A DNA stretch of 6,015 bases from the NCBI GenBank assembly GCA_947365485.1, contig CANAXK010000105.1:1-6015 (forward strand), read 5' to 3'. Under the pieces are notes generated by a model. It was not told where the DNA came from and ran no database searches. It was given only the letters and a program-made list of their open reading frames with translations. A program made the position numbers and the translations under genes. Shown in pieces: positions 1 through 4,719 of this stretch. Origin of the DNA: an uncultured bacterium. GTDB taxonomy: Bacteria > Cyanobacteriota > Vampirovibrionia > Gastranaerophilales > Gastranaerophilaceae. Numbering within the stretch: position 1 is the stretch's first letter; the number at the start of each line of letters is the position of its first letter.

Positions 1-663
1 GTTCTTTATATCTTTGCAGCACTTGTGCTTACAGGCGTTGTGCCTCTTGGCTCAATCGATACGCAGGCTCCGCTTGCACATGCGATGAGGTTTATTGGAA
101 TTGACTGGTACGCGGGCTTGATTTCAGCAGGTGCTCTGTGCGCGCTAACATCTGTACTTCTGATTTACCAGCTCGGAACAACAAGAATCCTGTTTGCGAT
201 GAGCAGGGATAATTTTTTGCCAAAATCTTTGAACGCGATTCATGAAAAATTCAAAACCCCGCATATTCTAACATGGCTATCCGGCTTGATTGTTGTTGTG
301 TGCGCCCTGTTTATGGATTTGAATATCTCGGCTGAACTCTGCAACTTCGGAACATTTACTTCGTTTATTATAATTTGTATTGCGGTTCTTATTTTGAGAA
401 AAACCGAACCTAATCGAGAAAGACCTTTCAAGGTGCCTTTCTGTCCATGGTTTCCTATTATGGGGGTTGTAACCTGCCTCGGGCTTATGTACTGCAAATT
501 TAGTGCAAAGGCAACATCAGCACTTTATTTTGTAATATGGCTTGCAATCGGCGTCGGAATTTATGCAGCATACAGCTACAAAGCTAAGCGCGAAGAAGAA
601 GCCACTCTGATTTGCGAGTCCGCTCCGGCAAAGGATGTTTCTGAATTAACTTTGCAAAAATAG
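1..663 (+). CDS. APC-superfamily (CAT-type) amino-acid permease, C-terminal part, 5' truncated by window
   Basis: Integral membrane transporter, probably taking up amino acids across the cytoplasmic membrane. The open frame runs in from position 1, so the true start lies outside; 220 residues are visible, roughly the last half of a 430-500 residue family protein. About six hydrophobic segments can be seen, near visible residues 1-16, 37-59, 89-106, 113-133, 151-165 and 173-192. The family hallmark follows the second one: R-I-L-F-A-M-S-R-D-N-F-L-P (62-74), then a loop leading to K-T-P (85-87), as in cationic amino-acid transporter-type permeases. The motif RERPFKVP (139-146) before the next-to-last helix is also typical. 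The tail (193-220) is charged and cytoplasmic-looking. Substrate cannot be assigned from this half. No terminator is visible after the TAG stop, so transcription may run on into the next gene 47 bases downstream. Confidence 0.88.
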   Translation, partial: VLYIFAALVLTGVVPLGSIDTQAPLAHAMRFIGIDWYAGLISAGALCALTSVLLIYQLGTTRILFAMSRDNFLPKSLNAIHEKFKTPHILTWLSGLIVVVCALFMDLNISAELCNFGTFTSFIIICIAVLILRKTEPNRERPFKVPFCPWFPIMGVVTCLGLMYCKFSAKATSALYFVIWLAIGVGIYAAYSYKAKREEEATLICESAPAKDVSELTLQK

Positions 664-694
664 AGCAAATACAGTATGAAATTACCGCAAAAAA

Positions 695-703
695 TGTTAT
701 AAT
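695..703 (+). promoter_or_regulatory. Extended -10 promoter for the HD-GYP gene
   Basis: The sequence TGT-TATAAT is a perfect extended -10 element (TGn plus consensus hexamer at 698-703). No good -35 box lies 16-18 bases upstream, which an extended -10 can tolerate. The usual start of transcription, about 7 bases after the hexamer, falls at 710-711. That is on or next to the ATG at 711, implying a leaderless or nearly leaderless mRNA. Confidence 0.6.
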
Positions 704-710
704 CAAAGGT

Positions 711-1712
711 ATGAGAATTGTTACCAATCAGGAATTGAGTACATACAAGGTTTTGCCTTTTGACCTGTACACCGAGAACAAAGGCAAAATTTTCGAAGCC
801 GGAGAAGTTCTTACCCCAGGTAAACTTATCATGCTCAAAAACTACGTCCGGATTTATACCGAAGAGTTCAATAACGATGGTGACGAAAAAGGCACAGGTA
901 AAAATCCTAATCACGATAAAAAGGTTGCTGCAAGTATTGTAAACTTTTCTTTCGATTCTCTGGATGCCAATGATTTTGAAACGGTTGTTAACAAAGACGC
1001 GTATCTTAAGATGGAAATCCAGATTAAGATAAAATATTATTACAAAAAAGTTCAGGATTTGCTGAACAATGGCTATTACGAAGAGGGGCTTCTAAAACTA
1101 AATTCTCTTGTAAACATAATAAGAACAGAGATTTATAAACAACTCCACAAATGCGGTAAGGGCTCGCAGCTTAGATTTCTGGGCGAATACGAACTCTGTC
1201 ACCCGCTCAATGTTGCAGTAATCTCTGGACTTATTGCCCAGAAACTTGATTTTTCGAACAAGGCAATTGATCAGGTAATCCTTTCAGGACTCCTGCATGA
1301 TATTGGCAAGACACGCATTGACTTGCCGGATTCGCAAGCCCTGATTACAATGAACGAGCACGAAGTAAAGGAACATACCGTGCTGGGCTACAGAATGATA
1401 AAAGACGAGTTTGAGCTTCCGGAAGTAATCGCAAAGGTTGCGCTCCAGCACCATGAAAACAACGATGGCTCCGGCTATCCACAGGGTTTGTCAAACGATT
1501 ATATATCGGAGTACAGCCAGATTGTTAATGTTGCTAACTATTATGACAATCTTGCGTTTAACAGGACTCACACTCCTGTTGCGAACAACAAGCAAGCGCT
1601 GCGCACGATGTTGGAAGTTGGGACAAAGAGATTTTCTGCAAAAATGCTTTATACATTTATCCACATGTTTAAGTACGATGACTCAAAAGATTTTAACGAT
1701 ATGGTGGTTTAA
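711..1712 (+). CDS. HD-GYP domain protein, putative cyclic-di-GMP phosphodiesterase with an altered metal-site residue
   Basis: Cytoplasmic signalling protein of 333 residues. Family members hydrolyse cyclic di-GMP (or related cyclic dinucleotides) using a metal centre. The N-terminal segment (about 12-50, starting KVLPFDLY and including GEVLT) matches the small region often found ahead of HD-GYP domains. A lysine- and tyrosine-rich helical linker (about 95-150) follows, then the HD-GYP domain (about 155-310). Visible motifs are H164 in the first helix, HDIGK at 196-200, H222, HHEnnDGSGYP at 247-257, and GL after GYP. The canonical VADxYDAL motif reads VANYYDNL (274-281), so the usual aspartate is N276, and the following R-P-Y-R is not kept. 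There is no receiver, PAS or transmembrane segment. The start at 711 is preferred because the conserved N-terminal residues begin there. AAAGG at 705-709 is only one base away and too close to act as a normal ribosome-binding site. Confident for the family, unsure for activity. Confidence 0.88.
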   Translation: MRIVTNQELSTYKVLPFDLYTENKGKIFEAGEVLTPGKLIMLKNYVRIYTEEFNNDGDEKGTGKNPNHDKKVAASIVNFSFDSLDANDFETVVNKDAYLKMEIQIKIKYYYKKVQDLLNNGYYEEGLLKLNSLVNIIRTEIYKQLHKCGKGSQLRFLGEYELCHPLNVAVISGLIAQKLDFSNKAIDQVILSGLLHDIGKTRIDLPDSQALITMNEHEVKEHTVLGYRMIKDEFELPEVIAKVALQHHENNDGSGYPQGLSNDYISEYSQIVNVANYYDNLAFNRTHTPVANNKQALRTMLEVGTKRFSAKMLYTFIHMFKYDDSKDFNDMVV

Positions 1713-1715
1713 CCA

Positions 1716-1746
1716 AAAAAGAGGTCTCATATAGAGACCTCTTTTT
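1716..1746. terminator. Bidirectional intrinsic terminator between the HD-GYP gene and rpmE
   Basis: Perfect 8-bp stem GAGGTCTC (1721-1728) and GAGACCTC (1734-1741) with a 5-nt ATATA loop. It is flanked by an A run (1715-1720) and a T run (1742-1746) that extend the pairing. The flanking runs give a U tract in both directions. It starts 3 bases after the HD-GYP stop codon and lies 22 bases beyond the rpmE stop on the minus strand, so it can end both convergent transcripts. Confidence 0.93.
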
Positions 1747-1768
1747 CTGTAAAATCTTAACAAAACTA

Positions 1769-1969
1769 TTACTTGTTGCCGTAACGTTTTTTGAATCTTT
1801 CAACACGTCCTTCAGAGTCAAGAATTTTCTGTTGACCTGTGTAGAACGGGTGGCAGTTTGAACAAATTTCAACTGTAAGACCGTCTACTACAGAACCTGT
1901 TTCGATTTCGTTACCGCATACACATTTGATAACAGTTTTTTTATAATCTGGATGGATACCATCTTTCAT
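1769..1969 (-). CDS. rpmE: 50S ribosomal protein bL31, zinc-binding (C+) type
   Basis: A 66-residue protein of the large ribosomal subunit that sits at the central protuberance and helps bridge to the 30S subunit. It opens [11 protein letters not shown], as bL31 does. It has four cysteines in the C+ arrangement: C16 and C18 (CVCGN) and C36 and C39 ([10 protein letters not shown]), which bind zinc in the family. The C-terminal [10 protein letters not shown] is the rRNA-contact tail. Length matches the family norm of about 66-70. The frame stays open for 31 more codons upstream, but the start at 1969 is chosen because it gives the conserved N-terminus. It also has AGAAGG (1976-1981 on this strand) 6 bases ahead. 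The gene is monocistronic in appearance, ends at a shared terminator, and lies 146 bases downstream of the kinase-like gene on the same strand. Having all four cysteines argues against the zinc-free C- paralogue. Confidence 0.97.
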   Translation of the reverse strand: MKDGIHPDYKKTVIKCVCGNEIETGSVVDGLTVEICSNCHPFYTGQQKILDSEGRVERFKKRYGNK

Positions 1970-2033
1970 ATTTAACCTTCTTTCTTTATTCAAGATTCCA
2001 AACTTGATAAAAATAAATTTTTCGACCAATAAC

Positions 2034-2062
2034 ATTTTAGTCCGCTGAATTTTTTTTTGCAA
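2034..2062 (-). promoter_or_regulatory. Candidate rpmE promoter with an A9 tract in its spacer
   Basis: Read on the minus strand, TTGCAA (2062-2057) is followed after exactly 17 bases by TAAAAT (2039-2034). The hexamers match consensus at 4/6 and 5/6 positions. Transcription would start near 2027, giving a leader of about 58 nt before rpmE. The run of nine A (2058-2050) begins inside the -35 box and continues into the spacer, so a gain or loss of one A would change the spacing. Confidence 0.5.
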
Positions 2063-2077
2063 GTAGGAGGGGGGGGG
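2050..2077. repeat. Two homopolymer tracts, T9 and G9 (plus strand), upstream of rpmE
   Basis: Nine T occupy 2050-2058 and nine G occupy 2069-2077, separated by 10 bases. In rpmE orientation these are A9 and C9. Tracts this long are prone to replication slippage and also to sequencing or assembly length errors. They lie outside any accepted coding region, between the kinase-like gene and rpmE. Confidence 0.9.
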
Positions 2078-2083
2078 AAATGT

Positions 2084-2110
2084 AATTAGTTTGAATAAGG
2101 ACTACTAATT
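2084..2110. repeat. Inverted repeat just after the kinase-like gene
   Basis: AATTAGT (2084-2090) and ACTAATT (2104-2110) form a 7-bp perfect stem with a 13-nt loop. It starts 5 bases beyond the stop codon of the minus-strand kinase-like gene. It is AT-rich and no U tract follows on either strand, so it is a weak terminator at best. It may instead be a 3'-end stabilising hairpin or a binding site. Confidence 0.4.
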
Positions 2111-2115
2111 TGGCG

Positions 2116-3201
2116 TTAATGGTTTAGGTATTTTATTGCGCCTAAGACAGAAAGGATGCTGTTACCCGACCAGTTCGGCATTTCTATTTGAAGACAAGGA
2201 ACGGGTGGCCTTAAGATGTCGTTAAAACTTGATTCTCCGCTGTCAATGATTTTTAGCACTCCGTTCTGGTCTCTAAGATTGCCGGCGTGCGCGTCGTTGT
2301 AAAATATGCCGAGCTTTGTTAAATCCGGCAACAATTTGTTTACAGAATTGATGTCTATTTTTTCCTTGCATTCGCTGCCTTCAATGAAATCGTATAAAAC
2401 AGAAGAGCTCTTTGAATCAAAACAATGAATCTTAGCAGCGTTGGGACTGTTGTGCAAATTTAAATAAAAATCTATCATTGCGTTCATGTAGCTGGAGTCA
2501 GATTTCATGTTCTCGTTTTCTTTGTATGTCCTTATGAAAGTGTCCTTGAGCCACTTGTCCTTTTCAAGCGCTGCCTTGAGCTCTTTTGAGTACAAAGAAT
2601 AATCCTGCTGCGCCTTGAGAACGTACTTTTGTTTTCCTGTGTCAACCAGGAAAGTACGCTTTCCGGATAACCCTCCGCAAAATTCTTTGACGCTGTATCC
2701 AGTGTCCTTGTTTTGTAATAATTTGGTTACAAGATTTCTGTAATCTCTTTTAGAACCTATATCAGCCGGAGTGCTTCCGATGAAAAAATCCTTGCCAAAC
2801 TTGTTTTTGAGCGCCCAAATTCCCCAGTTTGGAGAAATCCTTATCAAATCTTCGGGCTTTTTTGCCTTTTTAAGCAATTTGTTAATGTATTCTGAATACT
2901 TTGCCTTGTATCCGTTTTCAGCAAAGTACCAGTTTAGAAAGTTTTCGGTTGAGCCGGCTTTGGTCAATAAATTTTTGACCTTCTCTTCTGAATTTCTCGG
3001 GTTGCTTATTACCTGCGCAACAAATTCTTTAAACGACTTGTTGCCAGAGGTTATTTTGAACAAATCCGGCGCAAAGCTTTTTGCTCTTCCCTGAAAAGAT
3101 ACAGTATCTGCTTCCGGAGCATGAATCTTTTGAGGACAAGATTTTCGGTTTATTCCAGCGTATTTTGGGTGCTGGATGTATATAGAGTTTAAAATTTGCA
3201 T
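2116..3201 (-). CDS. Atypical kinase-fold protein with an unassigned N-terminal domain
   Basis: A 361-residue protein whose C-terminal half carries the protein-kinase-like/phosphotransferase fold motifs in order. There is a glycine-rich loop GGLSGK (176-181), a nucleotide lysine in YVLK (K196), a possible helix-C glutamate E207 and a hinge VLYDFIEG (268-275). The catalytic loop is NDAHAGN (302-308) with D303 and N308, and a DSG (320-322) replaces DFG. All expected catalytic residues are present, so ATP-dependent phosphorylation is plausible; the substrate is unknown. The catalytic loop resembles small-molecule and RIO-like kinases more than classical HRD kinases. Residues 45-165 form a mostly helical region I do not recognise. 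Residues 1-42 look disordered and contain VSFQG (34-38). No transmembrane helix or classical signal peptide is seen. The start has AGGGG 5 bases upstream. There is no functional link to rpmE or rpsJ beside it; it may be an effector-type accessory gene, but that is inference. Confidence 0.7.
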   Translation of the reverse strand: MQILNSIYIQHPKYAGINRKSCPQKIHAPEADTVSFQGRAKSFAPDLFKITSGNKSFKEFVAQVISNPRNSEEKVKNLLTKAGSTENFLNWYFAENGYKAKYSEYINKLLKKAKKPEDLIRISPNWGIWALKNKFGKDFFIGSTPADIGSKRDYRNLVTKLLQNKDTGYSVKEFCGGLSGKRTFLVDTGKQKYVLKAQQDYSLYSKELKAALEKDKWLKDTFIRTYKENENMKSDSSYMNAMIDFYLNLHNSPNAAKIHCFDSKSSSVLYDFIEGSECKEKIDINSVNKLLPDLTKLGIFYNDAHAGNLRDQNGVLKIIDSGESSFNDILRPPVPCLQIEMPNWSGNSILSVLGAIKYLNH

Positions 3202-3215
3202 GCAAACCCCTGTCT

Positions 3216-3221
3216 ATTATA
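3216..3221 (-). promoter_or_regulatory. Candidate -10 box of the kinase-like gene
   Basis: A consensus TATAAT reads on the minus strand 14 bases before the ATG at 3201. There is no convincing -35 box and no TG extension. If it is used, transcription would start near 3209-3212 and leave only about 8-11 nt of leader, with the AGGGG ribosome-binding site at the very 5' end of the mRNA. Confidence 0.35.
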
Positions 3222-3260
3222 AAACCTGTAAATAAAATATTTGCCTTTTTATTCATGATT

Positions 3261-3280
3261 GTAAATTTTTGTAAATTCTT
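3261..3280 (+). repeat. AT-rich tandem decamer upstream of the rpsJ promoter, possible UP element
   Basis: GTAAATTTTT is followed directly by GTAAATTCTT, two 10-base units with a single mismatch. The pair ends 21 bases ahead of the rpsJ -35 box. It is one helical turn per unit and A/T-rich, as expected for contact with the RNA-polymerase alpha C-terminal domain, although it lies slightly further upstream than the classical UP position. Confidence 0.3.
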
Positions 3281-3301
3281 GAATCAAATAGTAATCCTTT
3301 A

Positions 3302-3330
3302 TTGACAGTGGTTTATGTTTGAATTACGAT
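3302..3330 (+). promoter_or_regulatory. rpsJ promoter
   Basis: A perfect -35 TTGACA (3302-3307) is followed after 17 bases by TACGAT (3325-3330), which keeps the key TAnnAT bases. The predicted start is about 3337. A second possible -10, the extended TGC-TATAGT (3336-3344), overlaps the start region and could drive a slightly shorter transcript. The leader hairpin described below begins exactly at 3337, which favours the first promoter. Confidence 0.7.
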
Positions 3331-3336
3331 TGTAAT

Positions 3337-3465
3337 GCTATAGTCGAAAGTAATAGCTCCGGGTGCCGGAAAGGTTGGAAGAACGGAGGTCAGGGTTAGG
3401 CCGTTTGTGACTGATTCGGGAGTTTGTCCGGAAAATGGTGAATACAAAAAATAAAGGAATTAACA
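3337..3465 (+). promoter_or_regulatory. Structured 5' leader of rpsJ
   Basis: About 129 nt of untranslated leader, more GC-rich than its surroundings. Successive hairpins can be drawn: GCTAT/ATAGC (3337-3341 with 3353-3357); directly stacked, TCCGG/CCGGA (3358-3362 with 3366-3370); GGTCA/TGACT (3388-3392 with 3408-3412, one G-U); and TTCGG/CCGGA (3415-3419 with 3428-3432, one G-U). Alternatives exist: CTCCG (3357-3361) can pair with CGGAG (3384-3388), and CCGGA (3366-3370) can pair with TCCGG (3427-3431), so at least two exclusive folds are possible. The ribosome-binding site AAAGGA (3453-3458) lies in the unpaired A-rich end. Autogenous control by a ribosomal protein is a reasonable inference; I recognise no known leader family. 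Confidence 0.5.
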
Positions 3466-3783
3466 ATGACAACAGCTAAAAGACAAAGAATTAGAGTTTG
3501 TTTAAAATCATACGAACACAAATTAGTTGACGTATCAGCTGAAAAAATCGTAGAAACAGCAAAAAGAACAGACGCTAAAGTAGCAGGTCCTATTCCTTTA
3601 CCTACAAAAAGACGTATTTATTGTGTATTGCGTTCACCGCACGTAGACAAGAAGTCAAGAGAACACTTCGAAATCCGTACGCACAAACGCATTATCGATA
3701 TTTACGAACCTACTCAACAGACAACTGAAGAATTGAGCAGGTTAGACTTGCCAGCTGGCGTAGATATTGAAGTTAAGCTGTAA
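3466..3783 (+). CDS. rpsJ: 30S ribosomal protein uS10
   Basis: A 105-residue small-subunit head protein, also known in other bacteria as the NusE partner of NusB in antitermination. The family signature is intact: [16 protein letters not shown] at the N-terminus, [12 protein letters not shown] (24-35), [26 protein letters not shown] (41-66), and [12 protein letters not shown] (68-79). The length is normal. ATG has AAAGGA 7 bases upstream. It is the first gene of the plus-strand ribosomal cluster but is followed by 206 bases containing a separate promoter before rplC, so it may be transcribed alone as well as with the operon. Codon use is A/T-rich with few rare-looking codons, like the other ribosomal genes here and unlike the more mixed permease and HD-GYP genes. 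Divergently placed to the kinase-like gene. Confidence 0.98.
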   Translation: MTTAKRQRIRVCLKSYEHKLVDVSAEKIVETAKRTDAKVAGPIPLPTKRRIYCVLRSPHVDKKSREHFEIRTHKRIIDIYEPTQQTTEELSRLDLPAGVDIEVKL

Positions 3784-3786
3784 GGC

Positions 3787-3815
3787 TTATTTTTCGGTGC
3801 GAGTCCGGAAAATAA
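3787..3815 (+). repeat. Long hairpin with T-loop-like loop after rpsJ
   Basis: TTATTTTTCGG (3787-3797) pairs with CCGGAAAATAA (3805-3815) over 11 bp with one G-U. It closes a 7-nt loop TGCGAGT, which resembles the T-loop consensus TTCRANY apart from the second base. It starts 3 bases past the rpsJ stop. No U tract follows immediately (TTTTT comes 6 bases later, 3822-3826), so it is not a standard intrinsic terminator. It may mark or protect the 3' end of an rpsJ transcript. Confidence 0.6.
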
Positions 3816-3824
3816 ATTCAGTTT

Positions 3825-3855
3825 TTGAAAACTTAATAAGCATTATGCATATAAT
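3825..3855 (+). promoter_or_regulatory. Internal promoter upstream of rplC
   Basis: TTGAAA (3825-3830) and a perfect TATAAT (3850-3855) are spaced by 19 bases, a little long. TG at 3846-3847 lies one base too far for a strict extended -10. Predicted start is near 3862. The inverted repeat CATTAT-GCAT-ATAATG (3841-3856) covers the -10 box and could be an operator. Confidence 0.55.
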
Positions 3856-3861
3856 GTGAAC

Positions 3862-3989
3862 TACGACGTCAATTCGGCGGAAGGTGAAAACCCTTAAAGG
3901 TAAAGTAAAGGCAGTAGCGCTCGCAAGATGAAAGGCATATTGGTACAGGCTGGATCCAGTTGTGTATATATGTCGGAAAGGAAAAACAC
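3862..3989 (+). promoter_or_regulatory. 5' leader of rplC
   Basis: About 128 nt between the predicted start and the rplC ATG. AAGGT/ACCCTT (3881-3885 with 3890-3895, one bulged C) closes a GAAA tetraloop at 3886-3889. The perfect palindrome CTGGATCCAG (3950-3959) lies within flanking TACA/TGTA pairing (3944-3947 with 3963-3966), forming a hairpin ahead of the ribosome-binding site GGAAAGGAA (3975-3983). AAAGGCA occurs twice (3907-3913, 3931-3937). It resembles no ribosomal leader family I can name. It is placed where an L4- or L3-type autoregulatory leader would be expected, which is inference. Confidence 0.4.
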
Positions 3990-3993
3990 ATGA
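3928..3993 (+). other. Possible 21-codon upstream reading frame overlapping the rplC start
   Basis: An ATG at 3928 opens 21 codons (starting MKGILVQAG) and stops at TGA 3991-3993, giving an ATGA overlap with the rplC start at 3990. ATGA overlaps are typical of translational coupling. However, no good ribosome-binding site precedes it: the nearest purine run, AAAGG, is 16 bases away. An internal in-frame ATG at 3970 would give only 7 codons. It may be chance. Confidence 0.22.
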
Positions 3994-4631
3994 CACTAGG
4001 TGTAATAGGTAAAAAAGTTGGAATGACTCAAATCTTTGATTCAGAAGGTTTGGCAGTTCCTGTTACAGTAATCAAGGTTGATTCAACAGTTGTTACTCAG
4101 GTTAAGACTGTTGAAACAGACGGTTACAATGCTATACAGGTTGGTACAATTGCAGCAAAGGAAAAACACTTAACAAAAGCTGAAATCGGCCACTTCAAGA
4201 AAAACGGTCTAAGCAATTACAGACACTTACAAGAATTTAGGGTTGAAAATGCTGCTGATTACAAAGTTGGTCAGGAAATCGACCTAGCTGCAGCACTTGC
4301 AGAAGTTCAGAAAGTTGATGTAACAGGTACTTCAATAGGTAAAGGTTTCCAGGGTACAGTAAAAAGATGGAACTTTGGAAGAGGACCTATGGCTCACGGT
4401 TCTAAGAACCACAGAGAACCAGGTTCAATCGGTGCAGGTACAACTCCTAGCCGTGTTATCAAAGGTAAAAGAATGGCTGGTAACATGGGTAATGAAAGAG
4501 TTACTATTACTAAGCTTAAGCTCGTTAAGGTTGATGCTGAAAACGGTTTAGTATTGGTAAAAGGTTCTGTTCCAGGTTGCGAAGGCAGATTGGTAACAAT
4601 CGTTCCTTCAAGAACAAAATGGAATGGTTAA
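3990..4631 (+). CDS. rplC: 50S ribosomal protein uL3
   Basis: A 213-residue large-subunit assembly-initiator protein that reaches to the peptidyl-transferase centre. The N-terminus GVIGKKVGMTQIF (4-16) is the family signature. KVDVTGTSIGKGFQGTVKRWNF (about 108-129) and the central extension with HGSKNHREPGSIG and TPSRVIKGKRMAGNMGNERVT (about 150-172) are intact. The length is typical. The frame is open back to a TTG at 3960, but ATG 3990 is chosen because it gives the conserved start and has GGAAAGGAA 6 bases upstream. The position matching the glutamine methylated by PrmB in E. coli L3 (MAGQMG) is N165, so that modification is not expected here. It has its own predicted promoter and begins the block rplC-rplD-rplW-rplB; the 88-base gap to rplD contains only weak pairing and a purine-rich lead-in. 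Confidence 0.98.
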   Translation: MTLGVIGKKVGMTQIFDSEGLAVPVTVIKVDSTVVTQVKTVETDGYNAIQVGTIAAKEKHLTKAEIGHFKKNGLSNYRHLQEFRVENAADYKVGQEIDLAAALAEVQKVDVTGTSIGKGFQGTVKRWNFGRGPMAHGSKNHREPGSIGAGTTPSRVIKGKRMAGNMGNERVTITKLKLVKVDAENGLVLVKGSVPGCEGRLVTIVPSRTKWNG

Positions 4632-4719
4632 TCACAGAAATTAATAATTAGGGCTTGCCATATAAAACTTATTCAAGGCATTTGAATTTGAAAGAGGTAA
4701 GAGAAAGAAAAGGAAAACA

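Noticed and set aside
676..702. Eight-codon frame between the permease and HD-GYP genes
   Set aside because: No ribosome-binding site, and it overlaps the predicted promoter; likely chance.
1970..2062. Extension of rpmE by 31 codons to 2062
   Set aside because: The conserved bL31 N-terminus begins at 1969 with a good ribosome-binding site, and the extension would run through the predicted promoter.
2069..2077. G9 run as a strong Shine-Dalgarno site for a plus-strand gene
   Set aside because: The ATG at 2080 opens only a very short frame and no plus-strand coding region follows, since the kinase-like gene occupies the minus strand.
2771..3094. Plus-strand open frame of 107 codons inside the kinase-like gene
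   Set aside because: It lies antisense to a gene with clear kinase motifs, has no ribosome-binding site and no recognisable family; a shadow frame.
3435..3479. Short 14-codon frame starting at ATG 3435 and overlapping the rpsJ start
   Set aside because: The only purine run ahead is 2 bases away, too close, and the peptide is Lys/Asn low-complexity typical of A-rich leader sequence.
3787..3815. Possible tRNA or tRNA fragment because of the T-arm-like hairpin
   Set aside because: No acceptor, D or anticodon arm fits around it and the stem runs to 11 bp, twice a T stem; only the loop resembles a tRNA.
3960..3989. Extension of rplC to a TTG start at 3960
   Set aside because: It adds ten residues not found in uL3, and the ribosome-binding site at 3975-3983 lies inside the extension, correctly spaced for ATG 3990.
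4654..4680. Hairpin between rplC and rplD (CTTG/CAAG or TGCC/GGCA)
   Set aside because: Only four base pairs in either register with a large AT-rich loop and no U tract; too weak to call.
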